Part shown: piece after piece, positions 21,924 to 33,132 of the stretch
Layout of the letters: every line of letters begins with the position of its first letter
Position numbering within the stretch: the stretch's first letter is position 1
Assembly: GCA_026120185.1 (NCBI GenBank)
Contig: JANUWF010001176.1
Coordinates: 5,713,501 to 5,777,500 of the forward strand
Direction of reading: 5' to 3'
DNA length: 64,000 nt
DNA from: Voacanga thouarsii
Taxonomy: Eukaryota; Streptophyta; Magnoliopsida; Gentianales; Apocynaceae
Made by a program: the position numbers and the translations under genes
Notes under the pieces: generated by a model
Told to the model about the DNA's origin: nothing
The model's input: only the letters and a program-made list of their open reading frames with translations
Databases searched by the model: none

Positions 21924-23169
21924 GAATAATAGGAGAGTTATGGATGACTTTGTAAAACCTGCAATCTCGGGCACAGGCTCGAGTATCACTAGACCTAGGT
22001 TAGATGCCAACAACTTCGAAATAAAGCCCAACATTATTCAAATGGTACAGAATATGGTTCAATTTGACGGGCTACCGGAAGAAGATCCCAATGCTCACTT
22101 AGCCAGTTTTCTTGAGATTTGTGATACCTTCAAGATGAATGGTGTTTCTGAAGATGCCATTAAATTAAGACTTTTTCCTTTTTCCTTGAGAGATAGAGAT
22201 ACATCGTAGTTAAAGTCTTTACCTACAGGTTCCATCACAGTTTGGAATGCCTTAGCTGAAAAATTTTTGGCCAAATATTTCCCTTTAGCTTGGACAGCCA
22301 AGCTTAAGAATGAAATCTTCGCCTTCCAACAATTAGATTCTGAGCCCTTATATGAGAGTTGTGAGAGATTTAAGGAAATGTTAAGAAAATGCCCATACCA
22401 CGGATTCGAGTTAGGAATGCAAATGCTTATCTTCTTGAATGGCCTCACGTTTGCAACACAACAAGTGGTGGACTCTTCTGCAGGGAGTTCCATCAACCAT
22501 AAGACCCCAGAACAGGTATTTGAGCTTATTTAAAATTTGGCTTCTAATAACTATTCTTGGGGAAATGCAAGGTCAAAGGCTCGTGTGTAAGGAGTGCACA
22601 AAGTGGACGCCGTGGCAGCATTAGAGGCTAAGGTAGACGCCTTAACTCAAAAGATGGAACAGTTGGTGATGCCTCAAGGCCAAGTGTTAAACATCAACTA
22701 TGATTTCTATGGAGAAGGGCACCCTAATCATGAATGTCAAAAGATGGGGTCACTCCAAGAAACTTCTGAACAAGTGGCTTTTGCAGGTAATGTCCGGCCA
22801 GGTAACAATCCATATAGCTCTACCTATAATCCTGGCTGGTGAAATCACCCTAATTTCTCTTAGAGCAATGGGAATCCACCTAGGCAAAGTTCTTTCAATC
22901 TTAGAGGTAACCAAAGGAATCCAAATTCCATGAACAACACAGCAGCACCTCAAAAGCCACCTTTGGAAGAATTGATTGGACAATTGGTAAGTACCACGAA
23001 GACTAAGTTCCAAGAAGTCGATGCGACAACAAGGAACTTAGAGGCTTCCATGCACAATTTGGAGAACCAGATTGGTCAACTAGCCAAACTCTTGGGGGAT
23101 CGTCAAGCAGGGACACTACCAGGGAATACGGAGGAAAATCTACGGGATCACAACCGTGGAAAAGCGTGA
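21924..23169 (+). pseudogene. Athila-type gag
   Basis: Gag of Athila-type Gypsy elements (retrotransposon gag domain). The frame shows NRRVMDDFVKPAISG, then QFDGLPEEDPNAHLASFLE, IKLRLFPFSLRD, VWNALAEKFLAKYFP, ERFKEMLRKCPYHG, and the C-terminal coiled coil VDAVAALEAKVDALTQKMEQ and LENQIGQLAKLLGDRQ, which in these elements precedes the protease. A stop at 22207-22209 replaces the usual Trp, a second follows KTPEQVFELI at 22531-22533, and a frameshift is needed to reach the last part. The N-terminus begins at the junction with the Copia LTR. Confidence 0.88.
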
Positions 23170-23843
23170 AGCAATTTTTTTCTCTCTTTTCTTTACTTAT
23201 CGTTTTTTTTTTTTTTTGTTAAAGATAATTTTTTATTTGTAGTATTTTTTTCAGCATTCGTGTGTTTTCTACATCATCATCATCATCAAAAAAAAAAAAA
23301 AAAGTGACCCAGATAGACCAGAGCCAGCGCCGGTTCCTGTCGGGAGGACCCCAATTAAAGGGCCATTTTGGCCTTTTTTTTTTTTTCTTCATACCTTCCT
23401 CTCCCTCACAAATCCTCTCAACCCGTGCCGGTTTCACACCCATAAGTGCCCAACATTTGATTTTTTTCAGCTTCTAAACAGCTCCATAACATCTTTTACC
23501 TTCTTATTTGTTGATCCTACGGATCACACACATCACAGGCTTTGATTTTTCACACCACTAGCACATTCAATCCACAAGAAAAGGGGGTTGCTTTTCGCAG
23601 AAAGTTTGCATCTTTTGCTTGCCCATGCATAGAAAAGCCTAAAGGTTATATTGAAGTGGTTGACAGTGATTGAATGGGTGTTGGAGTTGATATACATTGA
23701 AGGAATTTGGGGTTTGTGCGTTGTGAGCTTAGTTGAGGGTTGTGTGCCATTTTAGGATTTGTTTTGTGCGAAGGTTGCTATACTCTCTCCAGTGATTGAG
23801 CATCTTAGTTCCCTCTTCCTATTGTTCTATTCCTTCTTTGGCC
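23170..23843. other. Noncoding spacer where Athila pol is missing
   Basis: It holds poly-T (about 23204-23218), a CAT repeat with poly-A (23271-23305), and a short GC-rich patch (23318-23355) with GCCAGCGCCGGT, similar to motifs in the Athila LTR. It contains no protease, RT or integrase motif. It looks like a leader or spacer in front of the extra ORF, with pol deleted. Confidence 0.5.
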
Positions 23844-25061
23844 ATGTCTAGAGCAAGGAGTCAGCCATCTAAAAGGGCAAGAACTTCCTCGTCCTCAGTT
23901 CCATCATCTATTAACCTCTTATCTCTTAGACCTATGGAGTTTGTTGATGCCTCGTGTGAGGAATGGTATAGTAGGCGAGCTTCAAACAAAATTATTGTTG
24001 AGCGTACCTTTTCCCCCACCTTAGACCGAGCACTTAAATTAGGAATGATGTTTAGACAACTAGGTTGGGGATCCATAGTCCAATTGAAATGGAGGTATTG
24101 TCCCGTACTTGTCAAGGAATTTTATGCTAATATGACGGACAAGGGGAATAAGCATCTTCCATATATTGAAACACGAGTGAAGGGAGTTCCTATTGTCATC
24201 ACCCAAAACCAATTAGCTAACCTCCTCCAGGTCTTTGATGATGATATTTGGCAAGGTATTGATGTAAATAATCAAAAGATTCTGTTGGATCCGGATTGGG
24301 ATGTTGGAGGGACGCGAGCAACCCTAGACTTATATAAGCATAATGCCTTCCAAGCTAACATTTTTTATTCTAACAATGATTTGGCAACCAACTTTCACAC
24401 ATTGGTGTATATGTTTGGGTTTAATGTTGTCCCCCGAGCCAGTGGTTTTAATGAAACTAGGCTTATCGACATTTATATTTTGCATCGGATGATGAACACA
24501 ATACCTATCCCTCTTGCTCCTTTGATAATTCAATCTATTGGAGAAGTAGTTCATCATCATCTTTCCACGAAAGCCTTTGTTTTTCCCTTGGTTATCATGA
24601 AGATTCTAAAGGACTTTGGGGTGAGTCTTGAGGGAGAACTCATGGAGGCTACTATTGAGTACGATATGATCACCGAGCAAACTCTCATGAGTTGCGGATA
24701 TAAGTACAGCCCAGAATTGAAGAAATGGCTCACACCCTTCGAGGTCCAACATCCTGATCAAGTAAGACCACCTACAGTGGAGGAGGAGCAGCCACCACCA
24801 CCGGCATGTGCTAGAGCTGGCAGTTCTCAGTCCCGCTCCCGGACTAACTTTGAGACCACAGTACTAGGGCGCCTCGACCAGCAAATGGCGATGCTCCTAC
24901 GCTTGTAGGGTACTATGGAGGATATGGCACGACGGCAAGTTACCATGGAACAATATTTGACTGAGTTGAGGTAACATTCTTCTAGGCCACATGATAGTGC
25001 GGGCACCTCCACACTTGCCGATGAGGAGAAGAATGAGGGTGATGATACTACGACGGACTGA
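23844..25061 (+). pseudogene. Extra ORF of Athila-type element (putative plant transposon protein)
   Basis: The best preserved coding frame of the window: 354 codons from the first ATG at 23844 to a TAG at 24906-24908. The same frame then continues past a second stop (24972) to a TGA at 25059-25061, so the original product was about 405 residues. It starts with a basic Ser-rich tail (SRARSQPSKRARTSSSS), then a globular part with YSRRASNKIIVERTF, YIETRVKGVPIVIT, DIYILHRMMN and HHHLSTKAFVFPLVIM, then an Ala/Pro/Ser linker and a Gln/Glu-rich end. The globular part resembles the family annotated as putative plant transposon protein (Transposase_32), common in Athila-type Gypsy elements. Its function is unknown; I see no transmembrane segment. 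Confidence 0.65.
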
Positions 25062-26926
25062 TGTGCATTCTTGCTCACTCTTGTTGTTTCTTTTCTTTCT
25101 CTTTTTCATGTTTTTGTTTTAGTTAGTTTGACTTTCTTTTCATTGTATTTTCTATTTTTTCTGTTTTTACTTTCTTTTCTTTTCTAGATTTATACTTTGG
25201 TATTTTCTTTTGTATTGTTTATAGGTACTTTGATGATGTCTCCCTCTTCAAGCATTCAGCTCTTGTACAACACGACTAATGGAAGTTTTTTTTTCTTATC
25301 TCTTCTCCTTTATCTTTTTGGTCCCTTAGTATTGATTGTTTTAGTTCTATTTATTTGTTCATTAAAGATAATGTCCAGTTTAAGTGTGGGGAAGTGGTTT
25401 AATTGACAAGTCTTCTACATACTCTTTAGCTTTCTTGGGAGAACCTTTCTTGGGAACAAAATTAACAAACAAATATTTTCAAATATTTTCTGAGAAATTT
25501 TCTGATTTTCTAGAGATTCCAAGCCGTATTTTTAGTGCATGTCTTTATGATGAATTATAGAGCATATGTTCTAGATCATTTATGGCTTATGCATGACTTT
25601 TTGCACTCACTTGGACAAAGTAGTTCTTGATCAAATGCTTTGCATTATTCTTAAACCTATTTTTTTTTCTTTTCTAAAATGTGTGGAGCATTCTAAAACT
25701 TACTTGAATACCTCTCAAGGCAAAATAAGAAAGACATTAATGATTTAACTTAGGGATGACGGTAATAGGCCTTCTTTGGATAGTTTGAGCTTTTCAAGCT
25801 TATCTAGTGCTATATTATCCCTAGTGCCTATTTTGACCTTAAATTAGTGATTCCTTTCTTTACAACCCGTCACGATATTTGGTCCATTACTTGTGCTGAG
25901 AGTTTGTATAATTTCCAAATCTTTATGCTCTTCAAGGATGAAAGTGTATGTATGTTGAGAACACTGCAGGGAGAGAGATCATGACTTGTTACTTTCAGTC
26001 ATGGATCAATTACAATTGGAGCTGGGAAAAGAGAGGAAGTGGAATGAAATGAAGAAGTTGAAAGATTGAGAAAGAAAAGAATGCAAGCTGAAAAAAAAGA
26101 TGAGAAAGAAGAAAAAAAACGAGTGAAGAGAGAAAACAACAAGCTGCTAGAAAGAAAAGTAAATGAAAAAGAAAAGAACAACAGCAGAAAAAGGAAAAAG
26201 AAGAGTAAAAGAAGAAAGAATTGAAAGAGAATTAAAGACAAAAAGAGGAAAAAATCACAAAAGGGATGGTGAGTGAGCTGTAAAAGTAAGTTCATATAAG
26301 ATACTTGCTACCATTGCTGGAAAATTGATTGATCTTGTGAGGAAAAGAATTGATGAAAAGAAAGAGCAATGCAGGATTTGCTTAAAATGCGTAAGGATTA
26401 TTATATAAGGTTATGGTTTGATTGGTTCTTAGAATAAGAGAGCAAGAAGAGTTGGGAATTATAGGTTTATTTTGGTTACCCTTTTCTTGCTTACTCTCAG
26501 TTTTTCTTTGACTTTTGATGTTCCTATATCCTTCATTTGCTAAACCACATTACAAACCTTTAGCCTTACATTACAAGCTTAAAAGTCCTACTTGATCTAA
26601 GTAAAATCATGATATATCTCGGATTAGTGGAGAGAGTGTATGAAAGGTAAGCATATGGAATGCATATTCTTTTTGAAATAACTTCTTTCTAATGGTTTGA
26701 GAATATTGTGAAGTATTGTGATGGTTCTACTAAGTCATTTATCACTACACAAGTCTTGTATTGGCTGTGAAAGATTTAGTATCATATGTTTTATGTTCAT
26801 AAGTAAAGAAACAATTGAAGATATGTTTTGGGAATTGATTGAGTAATGTGAGTAAAACCTTGTGTTTTTCTACTTATTCTTGATGCTTTGCTTGAGGACA
26901 AGCAAAGAACTAAGTGTGGGGGAATA
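25062..26926 (+). other. 3' untranslated part of Athila-type element
   Basis: Noncoding. The motif AAGTGTGGGG occurs twice: at about 25382 and at the terminal polypurine tract (26911-26924). 26000-26290 is strongly purine-rich and gives only low-complexity Lys/Glu or, on the other strand, Phe/Leu/Ser frames. I find no domain. Confidence 0.6.
26911..26926 (+). promoter_or_regulatory. Polypurine tract before Athila-type 3' LTR
   Basis: TAAGTGTGGGGGAATA directly before the LTR start TGATAGGGG, the position of the plus-strand DNA primer. Confidence 0.7.
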
Positions 26927-27104
26927 TGATAGGGGCTAATTTGGTTATATTTTGCATAGTTATTTGAGGCTCTTTGTAATACATTCTGTGCAATAACTAG
27001 TCATATTCTTTCATATTTAAGATTTTACCCTTGGAAAGGTATTTTGGTCATTATTTCAGGTTTTTGGGTAAAATGAAGCAAAATCGTCTCGAAACAGAGC
27101 AAAG

Positions 27105-27365
27105 GCGGCACCGGCTGGAAGCCTGGAGCCGACGCCGGCTATACACTGGATGCACGGACTTCAAAGTGATGAAAAATTGGAGAAGCAGAGTAGAACAGAG
27201 CCTAACCGGCGCTGGCTGTAATGCTGGAGGTGGCGCCAGCTGCAGTCTGGAACGTATGCACAAAATTCGGAGAAAAATCGGCAAACGAGTGGAGAAACAA
27301 AACACAGGCGGCGCCGGCTCCGAAGGACCAAGGCGGCGCTGGCTGTGGTCTGTTCCTGAGGCGGT
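27105..27365 (+). repeat. Cluster of GGCGCCGGCTG-type motifs in LTR
   Basis: Repeated short motifs (GGCACCGGCTG, GACGCCGGCT, GGCGCTGGCTG, GGCGCCAGCTG, GGCGCCGGCTC, GGCGCTGGCTG) spaced 30-65 bases, upstream of the TATA box, in otherwise AT-rich DNA. The same cluster, partly decayed, occurs at 56158-56420. Confidence 0.8.
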
Positions 27366-27471
27366 GCTGCAATCTTTTAACGCGTTTTTGAAAATCTGGG
27401 GAGTTTTAGCATCTTCCAACTTCTACTCGGCCAAGAACTTTGTACCTACTAGTTTATACACTTCTTAAGCC

Positions 27472-27479
27472 TATAAATA
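27472..27479 (+). promoter_or_regulatory. TATA box of Athila-type LTR
   Basis: TATAAATA in the conserved context AAGCC-TATAAATAG, shared by the three LTR copies of this family in the window. Confidence 0.55.
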
Positions 27480-28759
27480 GATTAAAAACATAAGGAAAAA
27501 GAGGAGAATTCATTGATCATCATAAAAAATCACTCAGTCTAAGGAGGAATTCTTCAAGTTCAATGAGGGTTGTACAAGAAGCTTTTCGAAGGAAGAAGAA
27601 GGAAGCTTGTCTATGAGTTCTTTCTTTTACTTTGTTTTTTTTTTCTTGACAATGATGTTTTAATTGTTCTATTATAATTTGACATTGTTTTAGATAATCA
27701 TGACTCTTGGAGTTATTTGATTTTTTGATTAATTGATTGTTCTTCTTGGTATTTAATTACTTGGGCATATTCCGAGATTAGTTGGTTGTTTCTATTGTTA
27801 ACTTGCTAGACCAAAGAGGTTGATGATTATTGCAATTGATTAATTTTCGCATTCATTGGCTATTAACTTGCTAGACCAAAAGGTTAATTACTGAGGATTG
27901 AGTAATTAAAGGTTAATTGATGTTTGCCAGACCAAGGATTCATTGATTAATTTCATGTTTTAAATTTGCCAAACCAAGGAAATTTAATCAAGGATTGTGT
28001 TTAATGCATCTTTTGGATGAATTAGTTGAGACAGACCAAGTTATGCTAGTTTATCTAGAAGGTAGTAATTAGTTGAGACAGACCAAGTGATGCTAATTTA
28101 CCTTAATCCTTCATGGTGCCAAGAGAATGATTGATTATGATAATGGTTAAGCTCTTAAAGATCGTGGTTGTCTAATCAATTGGTTGAGTTGCATACTTCT
28201 CTATCCTTGACATGTACATATTTTTATTTTATTTTCTTTTTAGTTTTTCTTTTTATTTGATTTTCACTTTGTTGAGTCGGTTAAACAATGAAAGAGGGGT
28301 AATTAATGTTTACTTATTCCTTGAGGATCACAACCCGTTTGAATCCTATGCTCAGTAATGATGAGTACGCTTGCTCATATGTGTGATTTGGGTCCAACGT
28401 TTTAATTTAAACTTGATTGGGAATGTGCTTAGTTTTTGTATGATTTTTATGCCCAAATCTAAACGCGTCAGTAAACACTGAGCAAAATAGGACACGACAG
28501 TTCATCAAAGAATTGAGACAGGAACTGTGGTGGGTATTGGTGCCTTTTCCCCTAATGACTTACATGGCGGCCATTGATGCAGCCACCTGCACAAAAAATA
28601 AGGACAAGAAATGTATGGCCTTTAGACCTCAACAACCAATACGATAGGCCCCTCATCACCCATTTAAGAAGATGCCAGAGGACCATAGTTCAAGAACTGA
28701 GGTAAACAAGCCTAGATTCGACCCGCTCTGAACCTGCCAACTTATCACTATTGTGGGAA

Positions 28760-29180
28760 GTAGGGGCCTTGTAGAAAAGGATTACTGGACCAAGGAAAAT
28801 GCAAGGAGGTGCTACAATTATGGGGATACCTCCCACCTAAGGAATCATTGCCCAAAGCCCTTGAAGATAGGATAACTGACAGCCCACGTACCAGTAGGAT
28901 TAGAGGAACAACAACTGGAGCACCAGGAAGCAAAGGACAAAAACCCCAAGTAAAGGCAAAAGTTTTCGCTTTAAATCGAGAGGAGATTAGTGACGGAGCT
29001 GCTATGATTGAAGGTACGCTCGTTATCCAAGATTTCTCTATTTCCATTTTAATTAACCTTGGCTCTACACATTCATACATAAATCAGGGTAGAGCATGTC
29101 ATATGGTTGGCAAAGTATGGGGCTTAGGTAGATTGCAAGAACAAGATAGTACAATTTGTCCGACCAGGCTATGACGTATT
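28760..29180 (+). pseudogene. Chromovirus gag end and protease
   Basis: A zinc knuckle at 28810-28854 reads CYNYGDTSHLRNHCP, with the second Cys changed to Tyr. After a Ser/Thr/Pro-rich linker comes the aspartic protease: GTLVIQDFSISILINLGSTHSYI, where the D-S/P-G active site has become N-L-G (Asp lost). The frame 28809-29174 is open across both. Gag upstream is mostly missing or unreadable. Confidence 0.8.
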
Positions 29181-29267
29181 AGAGTTTAACAAGAAGTGCG
29201 TGAAAAAGTTAAAGTTCATAGTAGGAAAAAGGCCTGAAAATCGCTTCAGAAAGGATGTACGCGTTAC

Positions 29268-30000
29268 TTGGCTTATCTGATCAACAAGTCAAAAAGCCAA
29301 TACATCTTGGAAAACACAGAAGTAGTGAAAGAGTTCCTTAGAGTATTTCCCGCAAAACTCACTTCTCTTCTTCCTATACAGGAAGTTGAGTTCACTATTA
29401 ACTTGATATTAGGAGCCAAACCAATCTCACGAACTTCTTACCAGATGGCATCGATGGAGCTAAAGGAGCCTAAGAAGTAGTTAGAGGAGTTGATGAAGCA
29501 AAGGTACGTTAGGCTGAGTACCTCTCCATATGGAGTCCCAGTATTATTTGTATAGAAAAAAGATGGGGTGTTAAGGCTGTGCATTGACTATCAAGAATTA
29601 AATAATCTGACCATAAAAAATAACTATCCATTATTGTTGATTGACGAGTTGTTTGACCAACTTCAAGAATCTTACTACTATTCTAAGATGGATCTTTGGT
29701 AGGGGAATTACCAAGTGCGGATAAAGGAGGAGGACATTCTAAAAACGGCCTTCAATATAAGGTACGAACACTATAAATTTGTAGTGATGCCATTCAGAGC
29801 AGCGAATGCCCCAGCTGTGTTCATGGATTTAATGCATTGGGTGTTCCAACCCTACTTAGACAAGTTTGTCATGATATTTATAGATAATATATTGATCTAT
29901 TCAAAAAGCCCAGAGGAACATACGGAGCATTTGAGACTGGTATTGGAAAGGTTGAAAGAGCATAAGTTGTATGCTAAGTTCAGTAAATGCAAGTTCTAGC
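29268..30000 (+). pseudogene. Chromovirus reverse transcriptase
   Basis: RT motifs in order: VVKEFLRVFP and LPIQEVEFTINLI (connector), STSPYGVPVLFV (near 29520), [11 protein letters not shown] (near 29571), YYSKMDLW (near 29682), [15 protein letters not shown] (near 29778) and the catalytic box, here FIDN instead of Y/FxDD (near 29878-29889), so the second catalytic Asp is lost. The thumb motif [12 protein letters not shown] ends the best frame. Few stops: near 29480, 29552, 29700 and 29998. Confidence 0.9.
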
Positions 30001-30660
30001 TGGACTGGGTATCATTCCTTGGGTAGGCGATATTGAAAGATGGCATCAAGGTGGATTTAGCTAAAGTAGAATCAGTCTCCAATTAGAAGCAACCTGAGAC
30101 GATGATCAAGATTAGGAGTTTTTTGGGATTAGCAGGCTACTACCACCGTTTCATCAAGGGGTTTTCAATGTTAGCCTCCCCAATGACTCAGTTATTAAGA
30201 AAGAATGTGCCATTTACCTGGAATGAAAAATGCGAGAAAAGTTTCCATGAACTCAAAAGAAGATTGATGATAGCACCAGTACTAAGCCTACCGGAGGAAA
30301 GCAAACCCTACGCTCTCTATACCAATGCATCCAAGAAAGAACTAGGAGAGGTGGTAATGCAGGAGAGAAAGGTTATAGCATATGCATCTAGGAAGGTGGA
30401 GTCGCATGAGGTAAATTACCCAACACATGATCTGGAACTAGCCGCTATTGTGTTTGCCCTTAAGAAATAGAAACACTATATGTATGAGACAGAGTGTGAG
30501 ATTTTCACCGACCACAAAAGCCTAAGGTACATCTTAATGCAGAAGGATTTGAACCTTCGACGACAGAGATGAATGGAGCTTTTGGAGGAATACAAATGCC
30601 TAATCAACTACTACCCCAGCAAGGCTAACATGGTAGCCATTACTTTAAGTCGAAAAGTAA
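30001..30660 (+). pseudogene. Chromovirus RNase H
   Basis: Follows RT through the Gypsy connection segment [17 protein letters not shown] and [13 protein letters not shown] (30102 onward). RNase H proper starts at [14 protein letters not shown] (near 30307), with the first catalytic Asp changed to Asn, then [18 protein letters not shown] (catalytic Glu present) and EIFTDHKSLRYI (catalytic Asp present). Stops occur near 30468 and 30570. Active relatives use this domain to remove RNA from the hybrid. Confidence 0.88.
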
Positions 30661-30844
30661 AGATGGCTAGGTTAAGGGTAAAATAGGTAAAAATAATAGA
30701 GAAAGTGTCAGTCCAAGAGACAGAGGTGAAAGAAGGCAAGATCCATGTAAATAATTTAAGACTGCAGCCGGACTTGAAACAAGAGATAACCAAGGCTCAA
30801 CAGAGTAGTACAGAATTTTAGAAATTAAAAAAAAAAAAAAAGAG

Positions 30845-31616
30845 GTGAGTAGAGGAGGAAGAGACTTTCGAATTAACGAAGCGGGTGTGCTATACTTCTG
30901 TAATCGAATGTGTGTACCTGAAGAAGTGGCACTAAGGAGGAAGATCTTGGAGGAAGCCCATAGGAGGAAATATACAATTCATCTCACGGAAGTGAAAATG
31001 TATCAAGACCTGAAAGGAGGCTTTTGGTGGCCAAAAATTAAAAAGGATGTGGTAAAGTATGTCTTGACGTGTATAATATGTTAGAAAGTCAAAGCTGAGC
31101 AAAAGAGATCAGCTAGAATGTTGCAACCCCTACCAGTACCTGAATGGAAATTGGAGGAGATGATAATGGATTTTGTCACTGGACTTCCTATGACGAAAGG
31201 ACAAAAGATGCGATATGGGTAGTGGTAGACAGGTTGACTAAGACAGCACACCTTATACCTATAAATGTGAGGAACTCCTTAGACAAGCTAACCCAAACAT
31301 ATGTGCGAGAAGTGGTGAGATTGCACAGAGTACCTTCAAGTATTGTGTCAGACAGAAATCCGAGGTTCACTTTGAGATTCTGGGAGAAATTTGAAGAGTC
31401 CATGGGATCGAAGCTGAAATTCAATACAACGGCCTATCCTCAGACAGAAGGTCAATCAAAAAGGGTTATCTAAGTTCTAAAGGACATGTTGAGGGCAAGT
31501 GTCTTAGACTTTGATAACAAATGGATTGATTGTGTCCCCTACGTCGAGCTAGCTTACAATAACAGTTATCAGGCATCAATTAGTATGGCACCATATAAAG
31601 CATTGTATAAGAGAAA
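30845..31616 (+). pseudogene. Chromovirus integrase
   Basis: The zinc-binding HHCC domain is visible at 30845-31085 with EEAHRRKYTIHLTEVKMYQDL, FWWPKIKKDVVKYV and CIIC. The catalytic core follows with IMDFVTGLP (near 31165, first Asp), VVVDRLTKTAHLIP, VPSSIVSDRNPRFTLRFWE (second Asp) and TTAYPQTEGQSKRVI, where the Glu region is. The stop after the zinc domain and at 31471 break the frame. Overall identity to the chromovirus pattern is high. Confidence 0.9.
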
Positions 31617-32206
31617 ATGTCAAATACCATTATATTAGGGGTGGATAGAAGATGGCAGATTAATAAAGTAGGAGAGGTGTGCATACAGGAGATGGCAACA
31701 AAGGTGAAATCGATAATGGAAAGGTTGAAAGCAACGCAGAGTCGACAAAATAGTTACGCTGACAATGGGAGGAAAGAATTGGAGTTCCAAGTAGAAGATC
31801 AGGCGTTCTTGAAGTTTACTCCTAGCAGAGGAATTCTGAAGCATTTGAAAGGGAGAAAATTGAGTCCGAGGTATTTGGGACCATTCCCAATTACTGAGAG
31901 GATTGGACCGGTGGCATATTGCTTAGATTTACTCGAGGGTCTGACTAGAATCCATGATGTGTTCCATGTATCACAATTAAAGAAATATCATCTTTATCTA
32001 GAGCATGTGCTTGATGAAGAGTTATTGATTCTGCAACTCATTTTGAGTTATGTTGAGAAGACGGTAAAGATCTTGGACAGAAGTATTAAGACCCTTCGAA
32101 ATAAATAGATTCCGATGGTAAAGGTTTTGTGGGATCATCACGGTGCGCTAGATGCTACTTGGGAAACTAAGGACTGGGTGAGACAGAAATATCCAGAAAT
32201 ACTTTA
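31617..32206 (+). pseudogene. Chromovirus integrase C-terminus and chromodomain-like end
   Basis: A 163-codon frame with the GPY-type motif LSPRYLGPFPITERIGPVAY, then VFHVSQLKKY, then after a stop the block KILDRSIKTLRN and IPMVKVLWDHHG, ATWE and a final YPEIL. This last block is the chromodomain-like end (CR motif type) of Tekay/Del elements, thought to guide insertion into heterochromatin. It ends at TAA 32204-32206, about 40 bases before the purine tract. Confidence 0.82.
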
Positions 32207-32246
32207 AGGTATGACCTTATTGGAATTTTGGGGGCGAAATTTTTTT

Positions 32247-32259
32247 AAGGAGGAGAGAA
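32247..32259 (+). promoter_or_regulatory. Polypurine tract before chromovirus 3' LTR
   Basis: AAGGAGGAGAGAA directly before TGTGACATTCC. Confidence 0.8.
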
Positions 32260-32451
32260 TGTGACATTCCACCCTAAAAGCCCTAGAAATGGAGGAAATG
32301 CGTGGAGCATGTAGCATGAGCATTCACGTATATAAACGTAATTGACATGGCATGAATGACTTGGCTTGAATATGATTGTGGCAGAATGGTTGTGCTTTAG
32401 AATTATTTGAGAAATTGATAAATACAATAGCAAAGGATGTAATATAATTGG

Positions 32452-32453
<2 letters not shown>

Positions 32454-32496
<43 letters not shown>
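32454..32496. repeat. (AT)n microsatellite
   Basis: About 21 AT units within the chromovirus LTR. Confidence 0.95.
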
Positions 32497-32498
<2 letters not shown>

Positions 32499-33125
32499 TA
32501 GGCACCATAGAACAAATAAAAGAGTAAATAAAGATGATCCAAGATAATGGACCTAAATATTGAATGGCAAATAAGTAAAATAATTTAGGTAATTACTTAT
32601 TGGTTGATGGATAATTATTTATTTAATTCTTGAGCAATTTCTATCTTATTTATTAAATTCTTATCATATGATTAATTTGTTTATTTGTGTATGTATTAAA
32701 TTTAGGAGGTATATAAATAAAAGTTAACAAGAATTTCTGGTTATTTTATTTTATTTGGGAAGAAATTGAATTTTCTTAATTTAAATATTTAATTAAACTA
32801 GGAAAATTAATTAGTGGGGACTACTAGGCTTCTAGAAGCCCTAGTAGATGCCACTTTGGTAGGAGGAAATAAGAAAAATCCAATTCTTGTGTAATTGGAA
32901 AATTATCTAAAAAAGAATTTAATATTTTTCTAATTCTTTAATACTTAGGAAATTAAGAAAATATTCCCTCCTACACTCCCTGTGTGTGTGGCCACCCATA
33001 CATCCTAACACCATAGGATTTTGTTTAATTAATTAACTAGAAGCATTTAAGTAGATAAAACCTTTAGAAAATAGGTTTTTCCATTATTTCTTTTTCTATT
33101 TCCTAAACCTATTAAAACTCCTACA

Positions 33126-33132
33126 TATAAAA
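33126..33132 (+). promoter_or_regulatory. TATA box of chromovirus LTR
   Basis: TATAAAA in CTACATATAAAACCTACC, about 0.87 kb into the LTR, followed by a poly-T and C-rich leader of the type seen at LTR transcription starts. Confidence 0.45.

Larger units (their letters stand above)
21924..28470 (+). mobile_element. Athila-type Gypsy element, 5'-truncated and lacking pol
   Basis: Plus-strand remnant with gag (21924-23169), an extra ORF (23844-25061), a long untranslated part with a terminal purine tract, and a 3' LTR (26927-28470). The 5' LTR and primer site are missing, and protease, RT and integrase are absent between gag and the extra ORF. The right border abuts chromovirus gag at 28471 with no visible target duplication, so deletion has occurred at both sides. 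Confidence 0.8.
26927..28470 (+). repeat. Athila-type 3' LTR
   Basis: 1544 bases, from TGATAGGGG to GCGTCA. It is homologous along its length to the solo LTR at 55980-57517 and, inverted, to 1557-3376. It holds a GC-rich motif cluster at 27105-27365, a TATA box at 27472-27479 and near its end the block GATGAGTACGCTTGCTCAT. Confidence 0.9.

Noticed and set aside
25999..26295. 98-codon minus-strand frame that looks like a membrane protein
   Set aside because: It comes from a purine-rich tract in the Athila untranslated region; hydrophobicity is a by-product of base composition.
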